Part shown: positions 42,971 to 54,515 of the stretch, piece by piece
Layout of the letters: each line of letters starts with the position of its first letter
How positions within the stretch are numbered: the stretch's first letter is position 1
NCBI GenBank assembly: GCA_004010935.1
Contig: CP026511.1
Coordinates: 1,116,001-1,180,000, forward strand
DNA from: Pseudomonadaceae bacterium SI-3
Lineage (GTDB): Bacteria; Pseudomonadota; Gammaproteobacteria; Pseudomonadales; Pseudomonadaceae
Direction: 5' to 3'
Length of the DNA: 64,000 nucleotides
Notes under the pieces: model-generated
Seen by the model: the letters and a program-made list of their open reading frames with translations, nothing else
Database searches by the model: none
Told to the model about the DNA's origin: nothing
Translations under genes and position numbers: made by a program

Positions 42971-43906
42971 TCACCCGCAGACGCGATTTCGGCCCTGTTC
43001 CTTGGCTCGGTAGAGCGCGCGATCAGCCACGTTGATGAGGCTGTCCAGATCATCGTTCAGTCGCATCGGAGCAACGCCAATCGAGATGGTCACGCCCGGC
43101 AGTAAGCCGATGGGCGAATGGAACGAGGCGACATCTTCAAGGCTGCGACGTAGCCGTTCTGCAACGTTTCGCGCATCTCCGATGGTCATCTCGGGCAGCA
43201 GCACCACGAATTCTTCGCCACCATAGCGCACCAGGCTGTCGGCTGGGCGCAGCAGTTTGCCGAGTGTGTTGACCACCAGGCAGAGCGCATGATCACCCGC
43301 CAGGTGCCCAAGTTTGTCGTTGTATTCTTTGAAGCGATCGACGTCGAGCATCAGGAGCGAAAGTGGTTGGCCGCCCAGCGCGCAGCGGGCGCTCTCGCGA
43401 CCGTAGATATGCTCCAGCCAGCGGCGATTGAACGAGCCGGTCAGCTTGTCGATATTGGCATTCTGCTCGCTATTGATGATCAGGCGGTCGCTCAGGCGCA
43501 CGCGCTGGCAAAGCAGTTCGGCCAGGTTCTGCATCAGCTGTGGTGAGCGAGTCAGCAACTGCATCGAACGTCGATGCACGCGCAGCAGGACCGAATCCGC
43601 CAGTGCCAGTACGTACGCCGATGGGGGCAGATCGTCCATGAAGCTGATTTCACCCGCGCAGTCGCCGGGGCCAATTGAGCGAACCGGGCTGCCTTCGAGC
43701 GAATCCAGATGGACCGCCAGCTCACCGCCAAGAACCAGATAGAGATAGTGGTTATGTACGTGCGGCGATAGCAGAATTTCGCCAGGTTTGGCCGTGCAGG
43801 GCTCGAAGACTTCCTGCAACAGGCGCAGACAGGGTTCGTCCACTCGGTCTAGCAGGCGCGCCTGTCTGAGGTGCTGCATTTCTACCCGCCAGTTGGCCGG
43901 ATTCAT
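42971..43906 (-). CDS. Diguanylate cyclase with N-terminal cyclic-nucleotide-binding domain
   Basis: Cytoplasmic enzyme of 311 residues linking a cNMP-binding-like domain (residues ~18-135, with HNHYLYLVLGGELAVHL and GPGDCAGEISFMDD, the loop holding the phosphate-binding region) to a GGDEF domain (~150-310). Active site GGEEF and I-site RPAD five residues before it are intact. The cNMP-binding loop lacks the arginine typical of real cAMP binders (here SPPSAYVLAL), so it may sense another ligand. No membrane anchor. Neighbours rhlB and an esterase give no hint. Confidence 0.88.
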   Translation of the reverse strand: MNPANWRVEMQHLRQARLLDRVDEPCLRLLQEVFEPCTAKPGEILLSPHVHNHYLYLVLGGELAVHLDSLEGSPVRSIGPGDCAGEISFMDDLPPSAYVLALADSVLLRVHRRSMQLLTRSPQLMQNLAELLCQRVRLSDRLIINSEQNANIDKLTGSFNRRWLEHIYGRESARCALGGQPLSLLMLDVDRFKEYNDKLGHLAGDHALCLVVNTLGKLLRPADSLVRYGGEEFVVLLPEMTIGDARNVAERLRRSLEDVASFHSPIGLLPGVTISIGVAPMRLNDDLDSLINVADRALYRAKEQGRNRVCG

Positions 43907-44124
43907 GGCTGCACAATCCGCTCGGATGACATCCTCGTCATGACTATCGCACGCATCCCTTCAAGGCTGGCTAGGTCGGCTTCTGCTGGCCGCGATGCAA
44001 CGCTACAACGGCAGGCGCATCGAGTTTTGTTCTACCCACGCCAAGCGTAGCTGTAATCACCAATCAAGACAGGCGCGCAGCGTCACATTTTTTCTTTGCA
44101 GTCGGTCAACTATCGCTGAGTACA

Positions 44125-44844
<720 letters not shown>

Positions 44845-44915
44845 TTATGGCGAGGTTACCTTTACTGAGCTCGGCAATGAAGCGCATGGCGGCCCGCAAG
44901 GGGCTTTCACGGTTC

Positions 44916-44931
44916 TGGTACGCCGCTTGCT
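44916..44931 (+). promoter_or_regulatory. Sigma-54 promoter of the aapJQMP operon
   Basis: TGGTACG-CCGC-TTGCT matches the RpoN consensus TGGCACG-N4-TTGCW at all but one base, with GG and GC separated by the required 10 bases (44917-44918 and 44929-44930). It lies ~200 bases before the aapJ ATG. No competing sigma-70 site as good was seen. Confidence 0.7.
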
Positions 44932-45125
44932 TTGTCTGATTTGCCCAATGCGCCGGAAGTCATCGGCACTTCTGCAAACTGCGTGTAGGGAGGAGTTGCT
45001 GATAATCAAACGGCGGCTAGACTGAGGTCAGTTTCTTCTTCGCCCCCTCGAAAGGTATCGAGCGGCAGCCTGTGATCCAGGCGGAAGACTCTGACCACAA
45101 GAATAAAAGCAAACTGGAGGTTTCG

Positions 45126-46154
45126 ATGATAAGGGTTAAATCCACACTGGCCGTGCTTGGTGCCGCGACACTTTTGGGCGCAAGCGGCTTGGCTCAGGCA
45201 GGGGCGACTCTGGACGCGGTGAAGAGCAAGGGTTTCGTGCAATGCGGCGTCAGCGACGGGCTACCTGGCTTTTCCTACACCGATGCCAAGGGCGAGTACA
45301 AGGGAATCGACGTGGATATCTGCCGTGCCGTTGCGGCTGCGGTGTTCGGCGATGCGAGTAAGGTCAAGTACAGCCCACTGACCGCCAAGGAGCGCTTCAC
45401 GGCGCTGCAGTCCGGTGAAGTCGACATGCTGTCGCGTAACACGACCTGGACCAGTTCGCGTGATGCTGCAATGGGGCTGAACTTCACCGGCGTGACCTAC
45501 TACGACGGGCAGGGTTTTCTGGTCAACAAAGCGGTCGGTGTTTCCAGCGCCAAGGAACTCGACGGCGCGACCGTCTGCATCCAGGCGGGCACTACCACCG
45601 AGCTGAACCTTTCCGACTACTTCCGCGCTAACAACCTCAAATACACCCCGATCACCTACGACACTTCCGACGAAAGCGCCAAGTCGCTGGAGTCAGGACG
45701 TTGCGACGTGCTCACTTCTGACCAGTCCCAGCTTTATGCCCAGCGCATCAAGCTGGCCAAGCCGGACGACTACATCGTATTGCCTGAGGTCATCTCCAAA
45801 GAGCCACTCGGCCCGGCCGTGCGTCAAGGCGATGAAGAATGGTTCGATATCGTTCGCTGGGCATTGTTCGGGATGATCAATGCGGAGGAGCTGGGTATCA
45901 CTTCGGCCAATGTCGAAGAGAAGGCGAAGAACACCAAGAATCCTGACGTGGCTCGTCTCTTGGGCGCCGAAGGTGAATACGGCAAGGATCTGAAATTACC
46001 TAAGGATTGGGCGGTTCAAATCGTCAAGCAAGTCGGCAACTATGGCGAAGTGTTCGAGCGCAATATCGGTTCAGGTAGCGAGCTGAAGATCGAGCGCGGC
46101 CTGAACGCGCTTTGGACCAATGGAGGTCTGCAGTACGCACCCCCAGTGCGTTGA
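45126..46154 (+). CDS. aapJ: Acidic/amide amino-acid ABC transporter, substrate-binding protein
   Basis: Periplasmic binding protein (family 3) for glutamate, aspartate, glutamine or related amino acids. It has a Sec signal peptide (MIRVKSTLAVLGAATLLGASGLAQA, cleaved before Gly at ~26), then a mature domain with VKSKGFVQCGVSDGLPGFSYTDAKGEYKGIDVDICRAVAAAVF, typical of AapJ-like proteins, and CIQAGTTTELNLSDYF. Of 342 residues. The start at 45126 follows CTGGAGG. First gene of aapJQMP. Confidence 0.93.
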   Translation: MIRVKSTLAVLGAATLLGASGLAQAGATLDAVKSKGFVQCGVSDGLPGFSYTDAKGEYKGIDVDICRAVAAAVFGDASKVKYSPLTAKERFTALQSGEVDMLSRNTTWTSSRDAAMGLNFTGVTYYDGQGFLVNKAVGVSSAKELDGATVCIQAGTTTELNLSDYFRANNLKYTPITYDTSDESAKSLESGRCDVLTSDQSQLYAQRIKLAKPDDYIVLPEVISKEPLGPAVRQGDEEWFDIVRWALFGMINAEELGITSANVEEKAKNTKNPDVARLLGAEGEYGKDLKLPKDWAVQIVKQVGNYGEVFERNIGSGSELKIERGLNALWTNGGLQYAPPVR

Positions 46155-46242
46155 CCGAGCTGGGTCGGCGCTCTGCCGACCTTGTTTCAAGGATGAGCGC
46201 TGCCGGTGCCTGTGCACCGGCAGCGCCGTATGAGGTTTCTTG

Positions 46243-47427
46243 ATGCGAACCATTGCCAAAGCAGGAGCCGCCCGCGGCTCGTTGCTCACGGACCCGCAGG
46301 CGCGTGCCTTTCTGTTTCAGGTCATCGCCGTAATAACAGTAGTAGCGATCGGCTGGTTTCTGTTTCACAACACTCAGACCAACCTTGCCCACCGAGGCAT
46401 TACGTCAGGCTTCGGTTTTCTCGATAACGCTGCCGGTTTCGGCATTTCCCAGCATCTGATCGACTACAGCGAGAGCGACTCTTATGGTCGTGTCTTCTGG
46501 GTTGGCCTGCTCAATACGCTGCTGGTCAGCATCATCGGGATCATCCTGGCCACTATTATCGGGTTCATTCTCGGGGTGGCGCGGCTTTCGCCCAATTGGC
46601 TGATACGCAAGATCGCGACTGTCTATATAGAGACGTTTCGCAACATCCCGCCATTGCTGCAGATTTTCTTCGTCTACTTCGCAGTGCTCAGCCCGCTGCC
46701 AGGACCGCGAGAAAGCCTGAGCCTTTGGGATGTGGTGTTCATCAACAACCGAGGCGTTCAGATGCCCGCGCCCAGTGCTGGGGAAGGCTTCTGGTCGTTT
46801 TGGGTGGCGATGTTCGTCGCGCTGGTGGCGATCGTCATGCTCAATCGCTGGGCACGTGCTCGGCGTCACGCCACCGGCCAGACGTTTCCCATCTTTTCAG
46901 CCAGCCTGGCATTGTTTATCGCAATCCCTTCGATCTGCTCGCTGGTGATGGGGGCGCCTTTTCTTTGGGAAGTGCCCGAGCTTCAGCGTTTCAATATTCG
47001 TGGCGGCTGGGTTGTGATCCCCGAGCTGGTGTCGATTGTGCTTGCGTTATCGATCTACACCGCGGCTTTTATCGGTGAGACAGTCCGTGCAGGTATCCAG
47101 TCGGTCAGCCACGGGCAGACCGAAGCGGCCGCTTCGTTGGGCCTTCGTCCGGGACGTGTGTTGCGTCTGGTGATTATCCCCCAGGCCATGCGGGTGATCA
47201 TTCCGCCACTCACCAGCCAGTACCTCAATCTTGCGAAAAACTCTTCGCTAGCGGCTGCGATCGGTTATCCCGACATGGTTTCGCTGTTTGCAGGGACGGT
47301 GCTCAACCAGACCGGTCAGGCGATCGAAACCATGGCCATCACCATGAGTGTGTACCTCGCCATCAGCATCAGCATTTCGCTGCTGATGAACTGGTACAAC
47401 AAGCGCATTGCGCTGATCGAGCGGTAA
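46243..47427 (+). CDS. aapQ: Amino-acid ABC transporter permease AapQ
   Basis: Inner-membrane permease of 394 residues with N-terminal hydrophobic helix (FQVIAVITVVAIGWFLF), a central periplasmic loop and a C-terminal transmembrane domain with the EAA loop EAAASLGLRPGRVLRLVIIPQA (residues ~290-310), which contacts the ATPase. The larger size with extra helices is typical of AapQ. Start ATG 46243 chosen over the in-frame TTG three bases before. It lies 88 bases downstream of aapJ. Confidence 0.92.
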   Translation: MRTIAKAGAARGSLLTDPQARAFLFQVIAVITVVAIGWFLFHNTQTNLAHRGITSGFGFLDNAAGFGISQHLIDYSESDSYGRVFWVGLLNTLLVSIIGIILATIIGFILGVARLSPNWLIRKIATVYIETFRNIPPLLQIFFVYFAVLSPLPGPRESLSLWDVVFINNRGVQMPAPSAGEGFWSFWVAMFVALVAIVMLNRWARARRHATGQTFPIFSASLALFIAIPSICSLVMGAPFLWEVPELQRFNIRGGWVVIPELVSIVLALSIYTAAFIGETVRAGIQSVSHGQTEAAASLGLRPGRVLRLVIIPQAMRVIIPPLTSQYLNLAKNSSLAAAIGYPDMVSLFAGTVLNQTGQAIETMAITMSVYLAISISISLLMNWYNKRIALIER

Positions 47428-47437
47428 GGACTAGCGC

Positions 47438-48535
47438 ATGACGATCCATACTTTCAAACCGGACCTGCCGGCGCCCTCTACCAACATTGGTGTGGTGGGC
47501 TGGATGCGGGCCAATCTGTTCTCCAGCTGGATCAATACGTTGCTGACCCTGGTCGGCCTTTATCTGATCTGGTTGATAGTGCCTCCCATCATCGACTGGG
47601 CGATCATCAAGGCCGACTGGACTGGCGAAACCCGGGCGGACTGTTCGCGTGAGGGTGCGTGCTGGGTGTTTGTGCAGACGCGTTTCAGCCAGTTCATGTA
47701 CGGCTTCTACCCACCGGAGCTGCGCTGGCGGGTGGATGCTACGGCCTGGCTCGCCATCATTGGTGCCGCGCCGCTGTTCTTGCGGCAGATGCGACACAAG
47801 GCAAGCTACGGCATCGCCTTTCTGGTGATCTATCCACTGCTTGCCTATTGGCTGTTGCATGGCGGCTTCCTGGGCCTTGAGACGGTTCCGACCAGCCGCT
47901 GGGGTGGTTTGATGCTGACCATCGTCATTGCCGCAGTCGGTATCGCCGGCGCACTGCCGCTCGGGATTCTGCTGGCGCTGGGTCGACGTTCGGATATGCC
48001 AGCCATCCGCGTTCTGTGCATCACCTTCATCGAGTTCTGGCGCGGCGTGCCGCTGATCACCGTGCTGTTCATGTCCTCAGTGATGTTGCCGTTGTTCCTG
48101 CCGGAGGGCATGAACCTCGACAAGCTGATGCGTGCCATGGTGATGGTGGTGTTCTTCGAGGCGGCTTATATCGCCGAAGTGGTTCGTGGAGGCCTGCAGG
48201 CGATCCCCAAGGGGCAATACGAAGCGGCCGCGGCGATGGGCTTGGGTTACTGGCGCAGCATGGTGCTAGTGATTCTGCCGCAAGCGCTGAAGATGGTCAT
48301 ACCCGGCATCGTCAATACCTTCATCGCTCTGTTCAAGGACACCAGTCTGGTGATCATCATCGGTCTGTTCGATTTCCTTAACAGCATCAAGCGCGCCACC
48401 TCGGACCCTGCCTGGCTAGGCATGTCGACTGAAGGTTATGTATTTGCGGCGCTGGTCTACTGGATTTTCTGTTTTGGCATGTCGCGCTATTCCATGCACC
48501 TGGAACGCAAGCTCGACACCGGTCATCGAAATTAG
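47438..48535 (+). CDS. aapM: Amino-acid ABC transporter permease AapM
   Basis: Second inner-membrane permease, 365 residues, forming the channel with AapQ. Multiple hydrophobic helices, with the family motif [24 protein letters not shown] and the EAA loop [30 protein letters not shown]. Ten bases separate it from aapQ. An N-terminal soluble stretch ([14 protein letters not shown]) fits this permease type. Confidence 0.93.
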   Translation: MTIHTFKPDLPAPSTNIGVVGWMRANLFSSWINTLLTLVGLYLIWLIVPPIIDWAIIKADWTGETRADCSREGACWVFVQTRFSQFMYGFYPPELRWRVDATAWLAIIGAAPLFLRQMRHKASYGIAFLVIYPLLAYWLLHGGFLGLETVPTSRWGGLMLTIVIAAVGIAGALPLGILLALGRRSDMPAIRVLCITFIEFWRGVPLITVLFMSSVMLPLFLPEGMNLDKLMRAMVMVVFFEAAYIAEVVRGGLQAIPKGQYEAAAAMGLGYWRSMVLVILPQALKMVIPGIVNTFIALFKDTSLVIIIGLFDFLNSIKRATSDPAWLGMSTEGYVFAALVYWIFCFGMSRYSMHLERKLDTGHRN

Positions 48536-48545
48536 GAGAGGCAAC

Positions 48546-49322
48546 ATGAACGACACATTTCTGCAACCCGAACAGCCTGAGCAGGCCGGTGAACCGGTCA
48601 TTCAAATGCAGGGTGTACACAAATGGTTCGGCCAGTTCCATGTGCTCAAAGACATCAATCTCAACGTGACCCAAGGCGAGCGCATCGTATTGTGCGGGCC
48701 CTCGGGATCGGGAAAGTCTACGACCATTCGTTGTCTCAACCGCCTTGAGGAACACCAGCAAGGGCGCATCGTGATCAATGGTGTTGAGCTGACCAACGAT
48801 CTTAAGCAGATCGAAGCGATCCGCAGCGAAGTGGGCATGGTATTTCAGCACTTCAACTTGTTCCCGCACCTCACCGTGCTGCAGAACTGCACGCTGGCAC
48901 CCATGTGGGTGCGCAAGATGCCGCGTCGCCAGGCCGAAGAAGTGGCCATGCACTATCTGGAACGCGTACGGATTCCGGAGCAGGCTGACAAGTTTCCGGG
49001 GCAGCTTTCCGGGGGCCAACAACAGCGCGTTGCGATTGCCCGGGCGTTGTGCATGAAGCCGAAGATCATGCTGTTCGACGAGCCCACGTCGGCGCTGGAC
49101 CCGGAGATGGTCAAGGAAGTGCTGGATACCATGGTTGGCCTCGCCGAAAGCGGCATGACGATGCTCTGCGTGACCCACGAGATGGGCTTTGCACGCACCG
49201 TCGCTGACCGGGTGATCTTCATGGACAAGGGGGAGATCGTTGAGGAAGCGGAACCCGAGACCTTCTTCACTAATCCGAACAACGAGCGCACCAAGCTATT
49301 CCTCAGCCAGATCCTCCACTGA
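48546..49322 (+). CDS. aapP: Amino-acid ABC transporter ATP-binding protein AapP
   Basis: Cytoplasmic ATPase of 258 residues that powers AapQM. Walker A is GPSGSGKST, the ABC signature [15 protein letters not shown], and Walker [16 protein letters not shown]; the Q-loop ([14 protein letters not shown]) and switch His ([21 protein letters not shown]) are intact. Start ATG 48546 with AGGAG site, 10 bases after aapM. Confidence 0.95.
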   Translation: MNDTFLQPEQPEQAGEPVIQMQGVHKWFGQFHVLKDINLNVTQGERIVLCGPSGSGKSTTIRCLNRLEEHQQGRIVINGVELTNDLKQIEAIRSEVGMVFQHFNLFPHLTVLQNCTLAPMWVRKMPRRQAEEVAMHYLERVRIPEQADKFPGQLSGGQQQRVAIARALCMKPKIMLFDEPTSALDPEMVKEVLDTMVGLAESGMTMLCVTHEMGFARTVADRVIFMDKGEIVEEAEPETFFTNPNNERTKLFLSQILH

Positions 49323-49406
49323 TTCAGCGTTACATAGGGGGCGTGAGTCATCAGCTCGGACTGAACGCTCACGTTCCGTCACTGAGCTTAAATCGGCGGC
49401 GTCCCC

Positions 49407-49436
49407 TTAGCCTCGGACGTCGTCATGGGCTAGAAT
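49407..49436 (+). promoter_or_regulatory. Possible sigma-70 promoter of purL
   Basis: -35 TTAGCC (49407-49412) and -10 TAGAAT (49431-49436) with an 18-base spacer, ~40 bases before the purL start. The -10 is good, the -35 weak. The reading is mine from sequence; no PurR site was looked for successfully. Confidence 0.4.
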
Positions 49437-49476
49437 ACGCGGCCCGACTGCTCCCCCCTCCGAGGCTGTTCCGACG

Positions 49477-52400
49477 ATGTTGATCCTGCGCGGCGCCCCC
49501 GCTCTTTCCGCCTTCCGTCACGGTAAGCTCCTGGCCCAATTGACCGATAAGGTCCCCGCTGTCAGCGGGTTGTACGCCGAGTTTGCTCATTTCGCCGAGG
49601 TATCCGGCACGCTTGGTGCGGACGAGCAGCAAGTACTGGCCCGGCTGTTGAAGTACGGCCCAAGCGTTCCGGTTCAGGAACCTGCAGGAAGGCTGTTTCT
49701 GGTCATTCCACGCTTCGGCACCATCTCGCCATGGTCGAGTAAGGCCAGCGACATTGCGCGCAACTGCGGCCTCGACAAGATTCAGCGCATTGAGCGCGGC
49801 ATTGCCTACTACGTCGAAGGCGATTTCTCGGAGGCCGATGCTGGCTTGGTCGCAGCGGCTCTGCACGACCGGATGACCCAGCTGGTGCTCGAGCAATTCG
49901 AGGGTGCGGCGGATCTGTTTAGCCACGCACAACCCAAACCGCTGCGCGCGATCGATGTACTGGGCGGCGGCCGTGCCGCGCTGGAGCAGGCCAATGTGGA
50001 GTTGGGTCTGGCTTTGGCCGAAGACGAGATCGATTACCTTGTTACCAGTTTCAACGGCCTTGGGCGTAACCCGCACGACATCGAGCTGATGATGTTTGCG
50101 CAGGCCAACTCGGAGCATTGCCGTCACAAGATTTTCAATGCCAGCTGGGACATCGATGGTGAAAGCCAGGAGAAGTCGCTGTTCGGCATGATCAAGAACA
50201 CCTTCCAGATGCACGGCGAAGGCGTGCTGTCCGCTTACAAGGACAACTCCGCCGTCATCGTGGGTAACGTGGCCGGACGTTTCTACCCGGACGCGGAAAC
50301 GGGCGAGTACGCGGCGAACCAGCAGCCCGTGCACATCCTGATGAAAGTGGAAACGCACAACCATCCGACCGCAATCGCGCCGTTCCCAGGCGCGGCCACT
50401 GGCTCGGGTGGCGAAATTCGGGACGAGGGCGCTACCGGGCGCGGCGCCAAGCCGAAGGCCGGCCTCACAGGATTCACCGTCTCCAACCTCAACATTCCTG
50501 GCTTCGAGCAGCCTTGGGAAGTGCCGTACGGCAAACCCGAGCGCATCGTGACGCCGCTCGACATCATGATCGAGGGGCCGCTGGGTGGCGCAGCGTTCAA
50601 CAACGAATTCGGCCGTCCGGCCCTGAACGGTTATTTCCGGACCTTCGAGCAGACAATCAGCACCCCGCGAGGCGAAGAAGTGCGGGGTTACCACAAGCCG
50701 ATCATGCTGGCTGGCGGCATGGGCAACATCCGTGAAGATCATGTTCAGAAAGCCGAGATCTCGGTTGGCGGAAAACTGATCGTGCTCGGTGGCCCGGCGA
50801 TGCTCATCGGTTTGGGTGGCGGCGCAGCCTCATCCATGGCGACCGGCAGCAGCTCCGCCGATCTGGATTTCGCGTCGGTGCAGCGTGACAACCCTGAGAT
50901 GGAGCGCCGCTGCCAGGAAGTGATCGATCGCTGCTGGCAACTCGGCGACAAGAACCCGATCAAGTTCATTCACGACGTCGGTGCCGGCGGCCTGTCCAAC
51001 GCCTTCCCGGAACTGGTCAATGACGGCGGTCGTGGAGGTCGTTTCGAACTGCGCAACGTGCCTAACGATGAGCCTGGCATGGCGCCCCATGAGATCTGGT
51101 GCAACGAATCCCAGGAGCGATATGTACTGTCAGTCGATGCGGTGGACCTCGAGCGTTTCGAGGGCATCTGCAAGCGTGAGCGCTGCCCCTTCGCCGTAGT
51201 CGGCGAAGCCACGGTCGAGCCGCACCTGACGGTGGCCGACAGCCATTTCGGCAACAATCCGGTTGATATGCCGCTCAACGTCCTGCTCGGCAAAGCGCCG
51301 CGCATGCATCGCAGCGCTGTTCGCGAGGCCGAGTTGGGGGATGACTTTTCGCCTGATCAGGTCGACCTGTCCGAGGCGATCGATCGCGTACTTCACCACC
51401 CTGCAGTCGCCAGCAAGAGCTTCCTGATCACCATCGGCGATCGCAGCATCACCGGCATGGTCGCGCGCGACCAGATGGTCGGGCCCTGGCAGGTCCCGGT
51501 GGCTGATTGCGCAGTCACGGCAACCAGCTATGACGTTTACACCGGCGAAGCCATGGCCATGGGCGAGCGCACACCGCTGGCCCTGCTCGACGCACCCGCA
51601 TCGGGCCGCATGGCCATCGGCGAAACACTGACCAACCTCGCTGCAGCACGTATCGAGAAGATTTCCGACATCAAACTTTCCGCCAACTGGATGGCCGCTG
51701 CTGGGCATCCGGGTGAGGATGCGCGCCTGTTCGACACAGTCAAGGCGGTAGGCATGGAGCTGTGTCCGGAGTTGGGCATCACCATTCCGGTCGGCAAGGA
51801 CTCCATGTCGATGAAAACCCGCTGGAGCGAAGAGGGCGTAGACAAGTGCGTGACCTCGCCGCTCTCGCTGGTAGTGTCCGGCTTTGCCCCGGTTGTTGAT
51901 GTCCGCCAGACCCTGACGCCGCAGCTGCGTCTGGACAAGGGCGAAACCGATCTGATCCTCATCGACCTGGGTCGCGGCCAGAACCGTATGGGCGCGTCCA
52001 TCCTGGCGCAGGTCTACGGCCGGATGGCGCGTCAGGCGCCGGATGTCGACGATGCGGAGGATTTGCAAGCCTTCTTCGCCGTAATTCAGGGGTTGAACGC
52101 AGACGGGTTGTTGTTGGCTTACCACGACCGTTCCGACGGCGGTTTGCTGACCACTGCGCTGGAAATGGCGTTCGCCGGCCATTGCGGACTCAACCTCAAT
52201 CTCGATTCGCTTGTTGAAGCGGCCACTCACATCCCGGCAGCGTTGTTCAACGAAGAGTTGGGGGCGCTGATCCAGGTTCGCCAGGGCGATACGGAAATCG
52301 TTCTCGCACAGTTCAGCGCGGCAGGCCTTGCCGATTGCGTTTCGGTCATCGGGCAGCCGGTCAATAACAGCCATGTGGCAATCAAGTTTGAAGGCGCAGA

Positions 52401-53373
52401 TGTTTTCGCCGGTGATCGCCGTCTGCTTCAGCGGCAGTGGTCCGAGACGAGCTATCAGATCCAGCGCCTTCGGGACAATGTTGACTGTGCCGATCAGGAA
52501 TTCGACGCACTGCTTGAAGAAGACAACCCGGGTTTGAGCGTTACCCTAGGTTTCGACGTGAACGACAATATCGCCGCGCCGTACATCAAGCGTGGCGTGC
52601 GGCCCGAGGTGGCGATACTGCGTGAGCAGGGCGTCAATGGGCAGACTGAAATGGCGGCTGCGTTCGACCGTGCAGGTTTCGCCGCCGTCGACGTGCACAT
52701 GAGCGATATCCTGTCGGGACGCATCAGTCTGGAGCGATTCAAGGGGCTGGTTGCGTGTGGCGGTTTCTCCTACGGCGACGTGTTAGGCGCTGGCGAAGGC
52801 TGGGCCAAATCGATTCTGTTCAATGGCCGCGCTCGCGAAGATTTCAGTGCGTTCTTTGAGCGCAAGGACAGCTTTGCCCTTGGCGTCTGCAACGGGTGCC
52901 AGATGTTGTCGAACCTTCACGAACTGGTACCCGGCAGCGAGTCCTGGCCGCACTTCGTGCGTAACCGTTCCGAGCAGTTCGAAGCGCGTGTGGCGATGGT
53001 ACAGATTCAGGATTCCCCGTCGATCTTCCTTCAGGGAATGGCCGGGTCGCGCCTGCCGATTGCCATTGCCCACGGCGAGGGTCACGCGGAATTCGAAAGC
53101 GAAGAAGCGCTGCTTGAAGCGGACTTGTCTGGGACGGTAGCGCTGCGCTACATCGACAATCATGGCAAGGTCACCGAGCGCTATCCGGCCAACCCTGGCG
53201 GCTCGCCGCGCGGCATTACGGGTCTCACCACGAGGGACGGACGCGTGACGATCATGATGCCGCATCCGGAGCGTGTATTCCGTGCCGTGACCAACTCCTG
53301 GCGCCCTGACGAGTGGCAGGAGGATGGCGGCTGGATGCGCATGTTCCGTAATGCCCGGGTCTGGGTAGACTGA
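49477..53373 (+). CDS. purL: Phosphoribosylformylglycinamidine synthase PurL
   Basis: Large single-chain purine synthesis enzyme, FGAR to FGAM with ATP and glutamine. 1,298 residues, normal for the gamma-proteobacterial form. The central AIRS-like domains show [32 protein letters not shown] and [20 protein letters not shown]; the C-terminal glutaminase holds [14 protein letters not shown], the nucleophile Cys in GVCNGCQML (residue ~1,140) and PHPERVFR near the end (His-Glu of the triad). The ATG at 49477 starts at the usual [14 protein letters not shown]. Confidence 0.97.
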   Translation: MLILRGAPALSAFRHGKLLAQLTDKVPAVSGLYAEFAHFAEVSGTLGADEQQVLARLLKYGPSVPVQEPAGRLFLVIPRFGTISPWSSKASDIARNCGLDKIQRIERGIAYYVEGDFSEADAGLVAAALHDRMTQLVLEQFEGAADLFSHAQPKPLRAIDVLGGGRAALEQANVELGLALAEDEIDYLVTSFNGLGRNPHDIELMMFAQANSEHCRHKIFNASWDIDGESQEKSLFGMIKNTFQMHGEGVLSAYKDNSAVIVGNVAGRFYPDAETGEYAANQQPVHILMKVETHNHPTAIAPFPGAATGSGGEIRDEGATGRGAKPKAGLTGFTVSNLNIPGFEQPWEVPYGKPERIVTPLDIMIEGPLGGAAFNNEFGRPALNGYFRTFEQTISTPRGEEVRGYHKPIMLAGGMGNIREDHVQKAEISVGGKLIVLGGPAMLIGLGGGAASSMATGSSSADLDFASVQRDNPEMERRCQEVIDRCWQLGDKNPIKFIHDVGAGGLSNAFPELVNDGGRGGRFELRNVPNDEPGMAPHEIWCNESQERYVLSVDAVDLERFEGICKRERCPFAVVGEATVEPHLTVADSHFGNNPVDMPLNVLLGKAPRMHRSAVREAELGDDFSPDQVDLSEAIDRVLHHPAVASKSFLITIGDRSITGMVARDQMVGPWQVPVADCAVTATSYDVYTGEAMAMGERTPLALLDAPASGRMAIGETLTNLAAARIEKISDIKLSANWMAAAGHPGEDARLFDTVKAVGMELCPELGITIPVGKDSMSMKTRWSEEGVDKCVTSPLSLVVSGFAPVVDVRQTLTPQLRLDKGETDLILIDLGRGQNRMGASILAQVYGRMARQAPDVDDAEDLQAFFAVIQGLNADGLLLAYHDRSDGGLLTTALEMAFAGHCGLNLNLDSLVEAATHIPAALFNEELGALIQVRQGDTEIVLAQFSAAGLADCVSVIGQPVNNSHVAIKFEGADVFAGDRRLLQRQWSETSYQIQRLRDNVDCADQEFDALLEEDNPGLSVTLGFDVNDNIAAPYIKRGVRPEVAILREQGVNGQTEMAAAFDRAGFAAVDVHMSDILSGRISLERFKGLVACGGFSYGDVLGAGEGWAKSILFNGRAREDFSAFFERKDSFALGVCNGCQMLSNLHELVPGSESWPHFVRNRSEQFEARVAMVQIQDSPSIFLQGMAGSRLPIAIAHGEGHAEFESEEALLEADLSGTVALRYIDNHGKVTERYPANPGGSPRGITGLTTRDGRVTIMMPHPERVFRAVTNSWRPDEWQEDGGWMRMFRNARVWVD

Positions 53374-53392
53374 GGTTGAATTAGGGTAGAGA

Positions 53393-53423
53393 GCCCGAAG
53401 CGTGCAAGCGTTTCGGGCTTTTT
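53393..53423 (+). terminator. Terminator after purL
   Basis: GCCCGAAGCG / CGTTTCGGGC stem (one G-T pair), loop TGCAAG, then five T, 20 bases after the purL stop. Confidence 0.85.
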
Positions 53424-53574
53424 CTTGCCCGAAGACGAGCCGCCCCGCCATTGCTGAACCAAGCAACGACGCCAACGTCTGATCTTGACCTGGGGCACCA
53501 ATACGCTCTGGACCTGAACACAATCCACTCGGTGGAGCGCATGCTCCGCCAACCGTTTCTGTGCGGAGATGTTG

Positions 53575-53892
53575 ATGTACAAGCTGTGTTTCTATGTTCC
53601 GGAAAGCCATCTGGATGCAGTCAAGAAAGCGGTTTTCGCGGCGGGCGCCGGGCGTATTGGCGCTTACGATAGTTGTTGCTGGCAGGTGCTAGGGCACGGG
53701 CAGTATCGCCCGCTGGAGGGCAGCACGCCGTTTCTCGGACAGCATGGCCAGGTCCAATCGGTATCCGAGTGGAAGGTTGAACTGGTGGTCGCTGATGAGC
53801 TGATCCACGATAGCGTTAAGGCGCTAAAGCACACTCATCCATATGAGACGCCTGCCTTCGAGGTGTGGCGACTATCCGATTTGCAGTTCTGA
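53575..53892 (+). CDS. YqfO/NIF3-like domain protein
   Basis: Small protein of 105 residues, related to the YqfO-type insert domain of NIF3 proteins and to CutA-like folds. MYKLCFYVPESHLDAVKKAVFAAGAGRIGAYDSCCWQ at the start and KALKHTHPYETPAFEVWRL at the end are the family signature. Start at 53575 with CGGAG at good spacing; an ATG at 53569 is in frame and also possible. Function unknown; possibly metal binding through Cys and His. A GGTGGAGC/GCTCCGCC hairpin sits upstream. Confidence 0.85.
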   Translation: MYKLCFYVPESHLDAVKKAVFAAGAGRIGAYDSCCWQVLGHGQYRPLEGSTPFLGQHGQVQSVSEWKVELVVADELIHDSVKALKHTHPYETPAFEVWRLSDLQF

Positions 53893-53905
53893 TTGAATGA
53901 TCTCC

Positions 53906-53944
53906 AAAGAAAGCCGAGTCGCCATGGGCGACTCGGCTTTCTTT
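53906..53944. terminator. Bidirectional terminator between YqfO gene and ohr
   Basis: Perfect 18-bp stem AAAGAAAGCCGAGTCGCC / GGCGACTCGGCTTTCTTT with an ATG loop; T-rich ends on both strands, placed between two convergent genes. Confidence 0.9.
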
Positions 53945-53959
53945 GCTTCATGGGGTCGA

Positions 53960-54388
53960 TCAGACGCTAACGTTGAGGCGAACCTCGATATTCCCGTGTG
54001 TAGCGTTGGAGTACGGGCAGACCTTATGCGCGGCTTCGGCCAGCTGCTCGGCTGTGGACTGCTCCAGGCCTGGCAAGCTGACGTTCAGCTCTACTTCGAG
54101 CCCGAAACCTCCAGGAATCTGGCCTATGCCAACCTGGGCAGCGACTGACGTATCGGTGGGAAGCGGTTGCTTTAACTGGCTCGCGGCAAACTTGAGTGCG
54201 CCAATGAAGCAGGCCGAATATCCTGCGGCGAAGAGTTGCTCCGGGTTGGTGCCATCACCGCCTTGTCCGCCGAGCTCGCGGGGAGTGGACAGTTTTACGT
54301 CGAGCAGGCCGTCGGACGACGCAGCTCGGCCGTCGCGGCCTCCGGTTGCGGTGGCAGTGGCTGTATAGAGCGCCTTGATGCTTTGCAT
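53960..54388 (-). CDS. ohr: Organic hydroperoxide resistance protein Ohr
   Basis: Cys-based peroxidase of 142 residues reducing organic hydroperoxides with lipoyl-type donors. The two catalytic cysteines are in [17 protein letters not shown] (residue ~60) and [14 protein letters not shown] (residue ~124), both present; [13 protein letters not shown] holds the conserved Glu. Start at 54388. It is expected to be repressed by OhrR, encoded just upstream, through the palindrome at 54430-54446. Confidence 0.95.
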   Translation of the reverse strand: MQSIKALYTATATATGGRDGRAASSDGLLDVKLSTPRELGGQGGDGTNPEQLFAAGYSACFIGALKFAASQLKQPLPTDTSVAAQVGIGQIPGGFGLEVELNVSLPGLEQSTAEQLAEAAHKVCPYSNATHGNIEVRLNVSV

Positions 54389-54429
54389 GATTCGCTTCCT
54401 TCGAGAACGAGTAGGCTGATTAACGTATA

Positions 54430-54446
54430 GCGATAATATTTATCGC
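54430..54446. promoter_or_regulatory. Palindromic OhrR operator candidate
   Basis: GCGATAA-TAT-TTATCGC, perfect 7-bp arms with a 3-base centre, lies in the 127-base gap between ohr and ohrR, about 42 bases upstream of the ohr start. Placement and symmetry suit an OhrR dimer overlapping the ohr promoter. The motif is seen; binding is inferred. Confidence 0.65.
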
Positions 54447-54515
54447 GCAAGGTAAATATCAGCATCTCTCGCGTGCTCATGCGGTTGGCATCAGAAGGGT
54501 AAGGCCAGCTAGCGG

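Noticed and set aside
49423..50742. 439-codon reverse ORF over purL (and another at 51130-52374)
   Set aside because: High-GC antisense open frames inside a well-conserved PurL; not protein-like.
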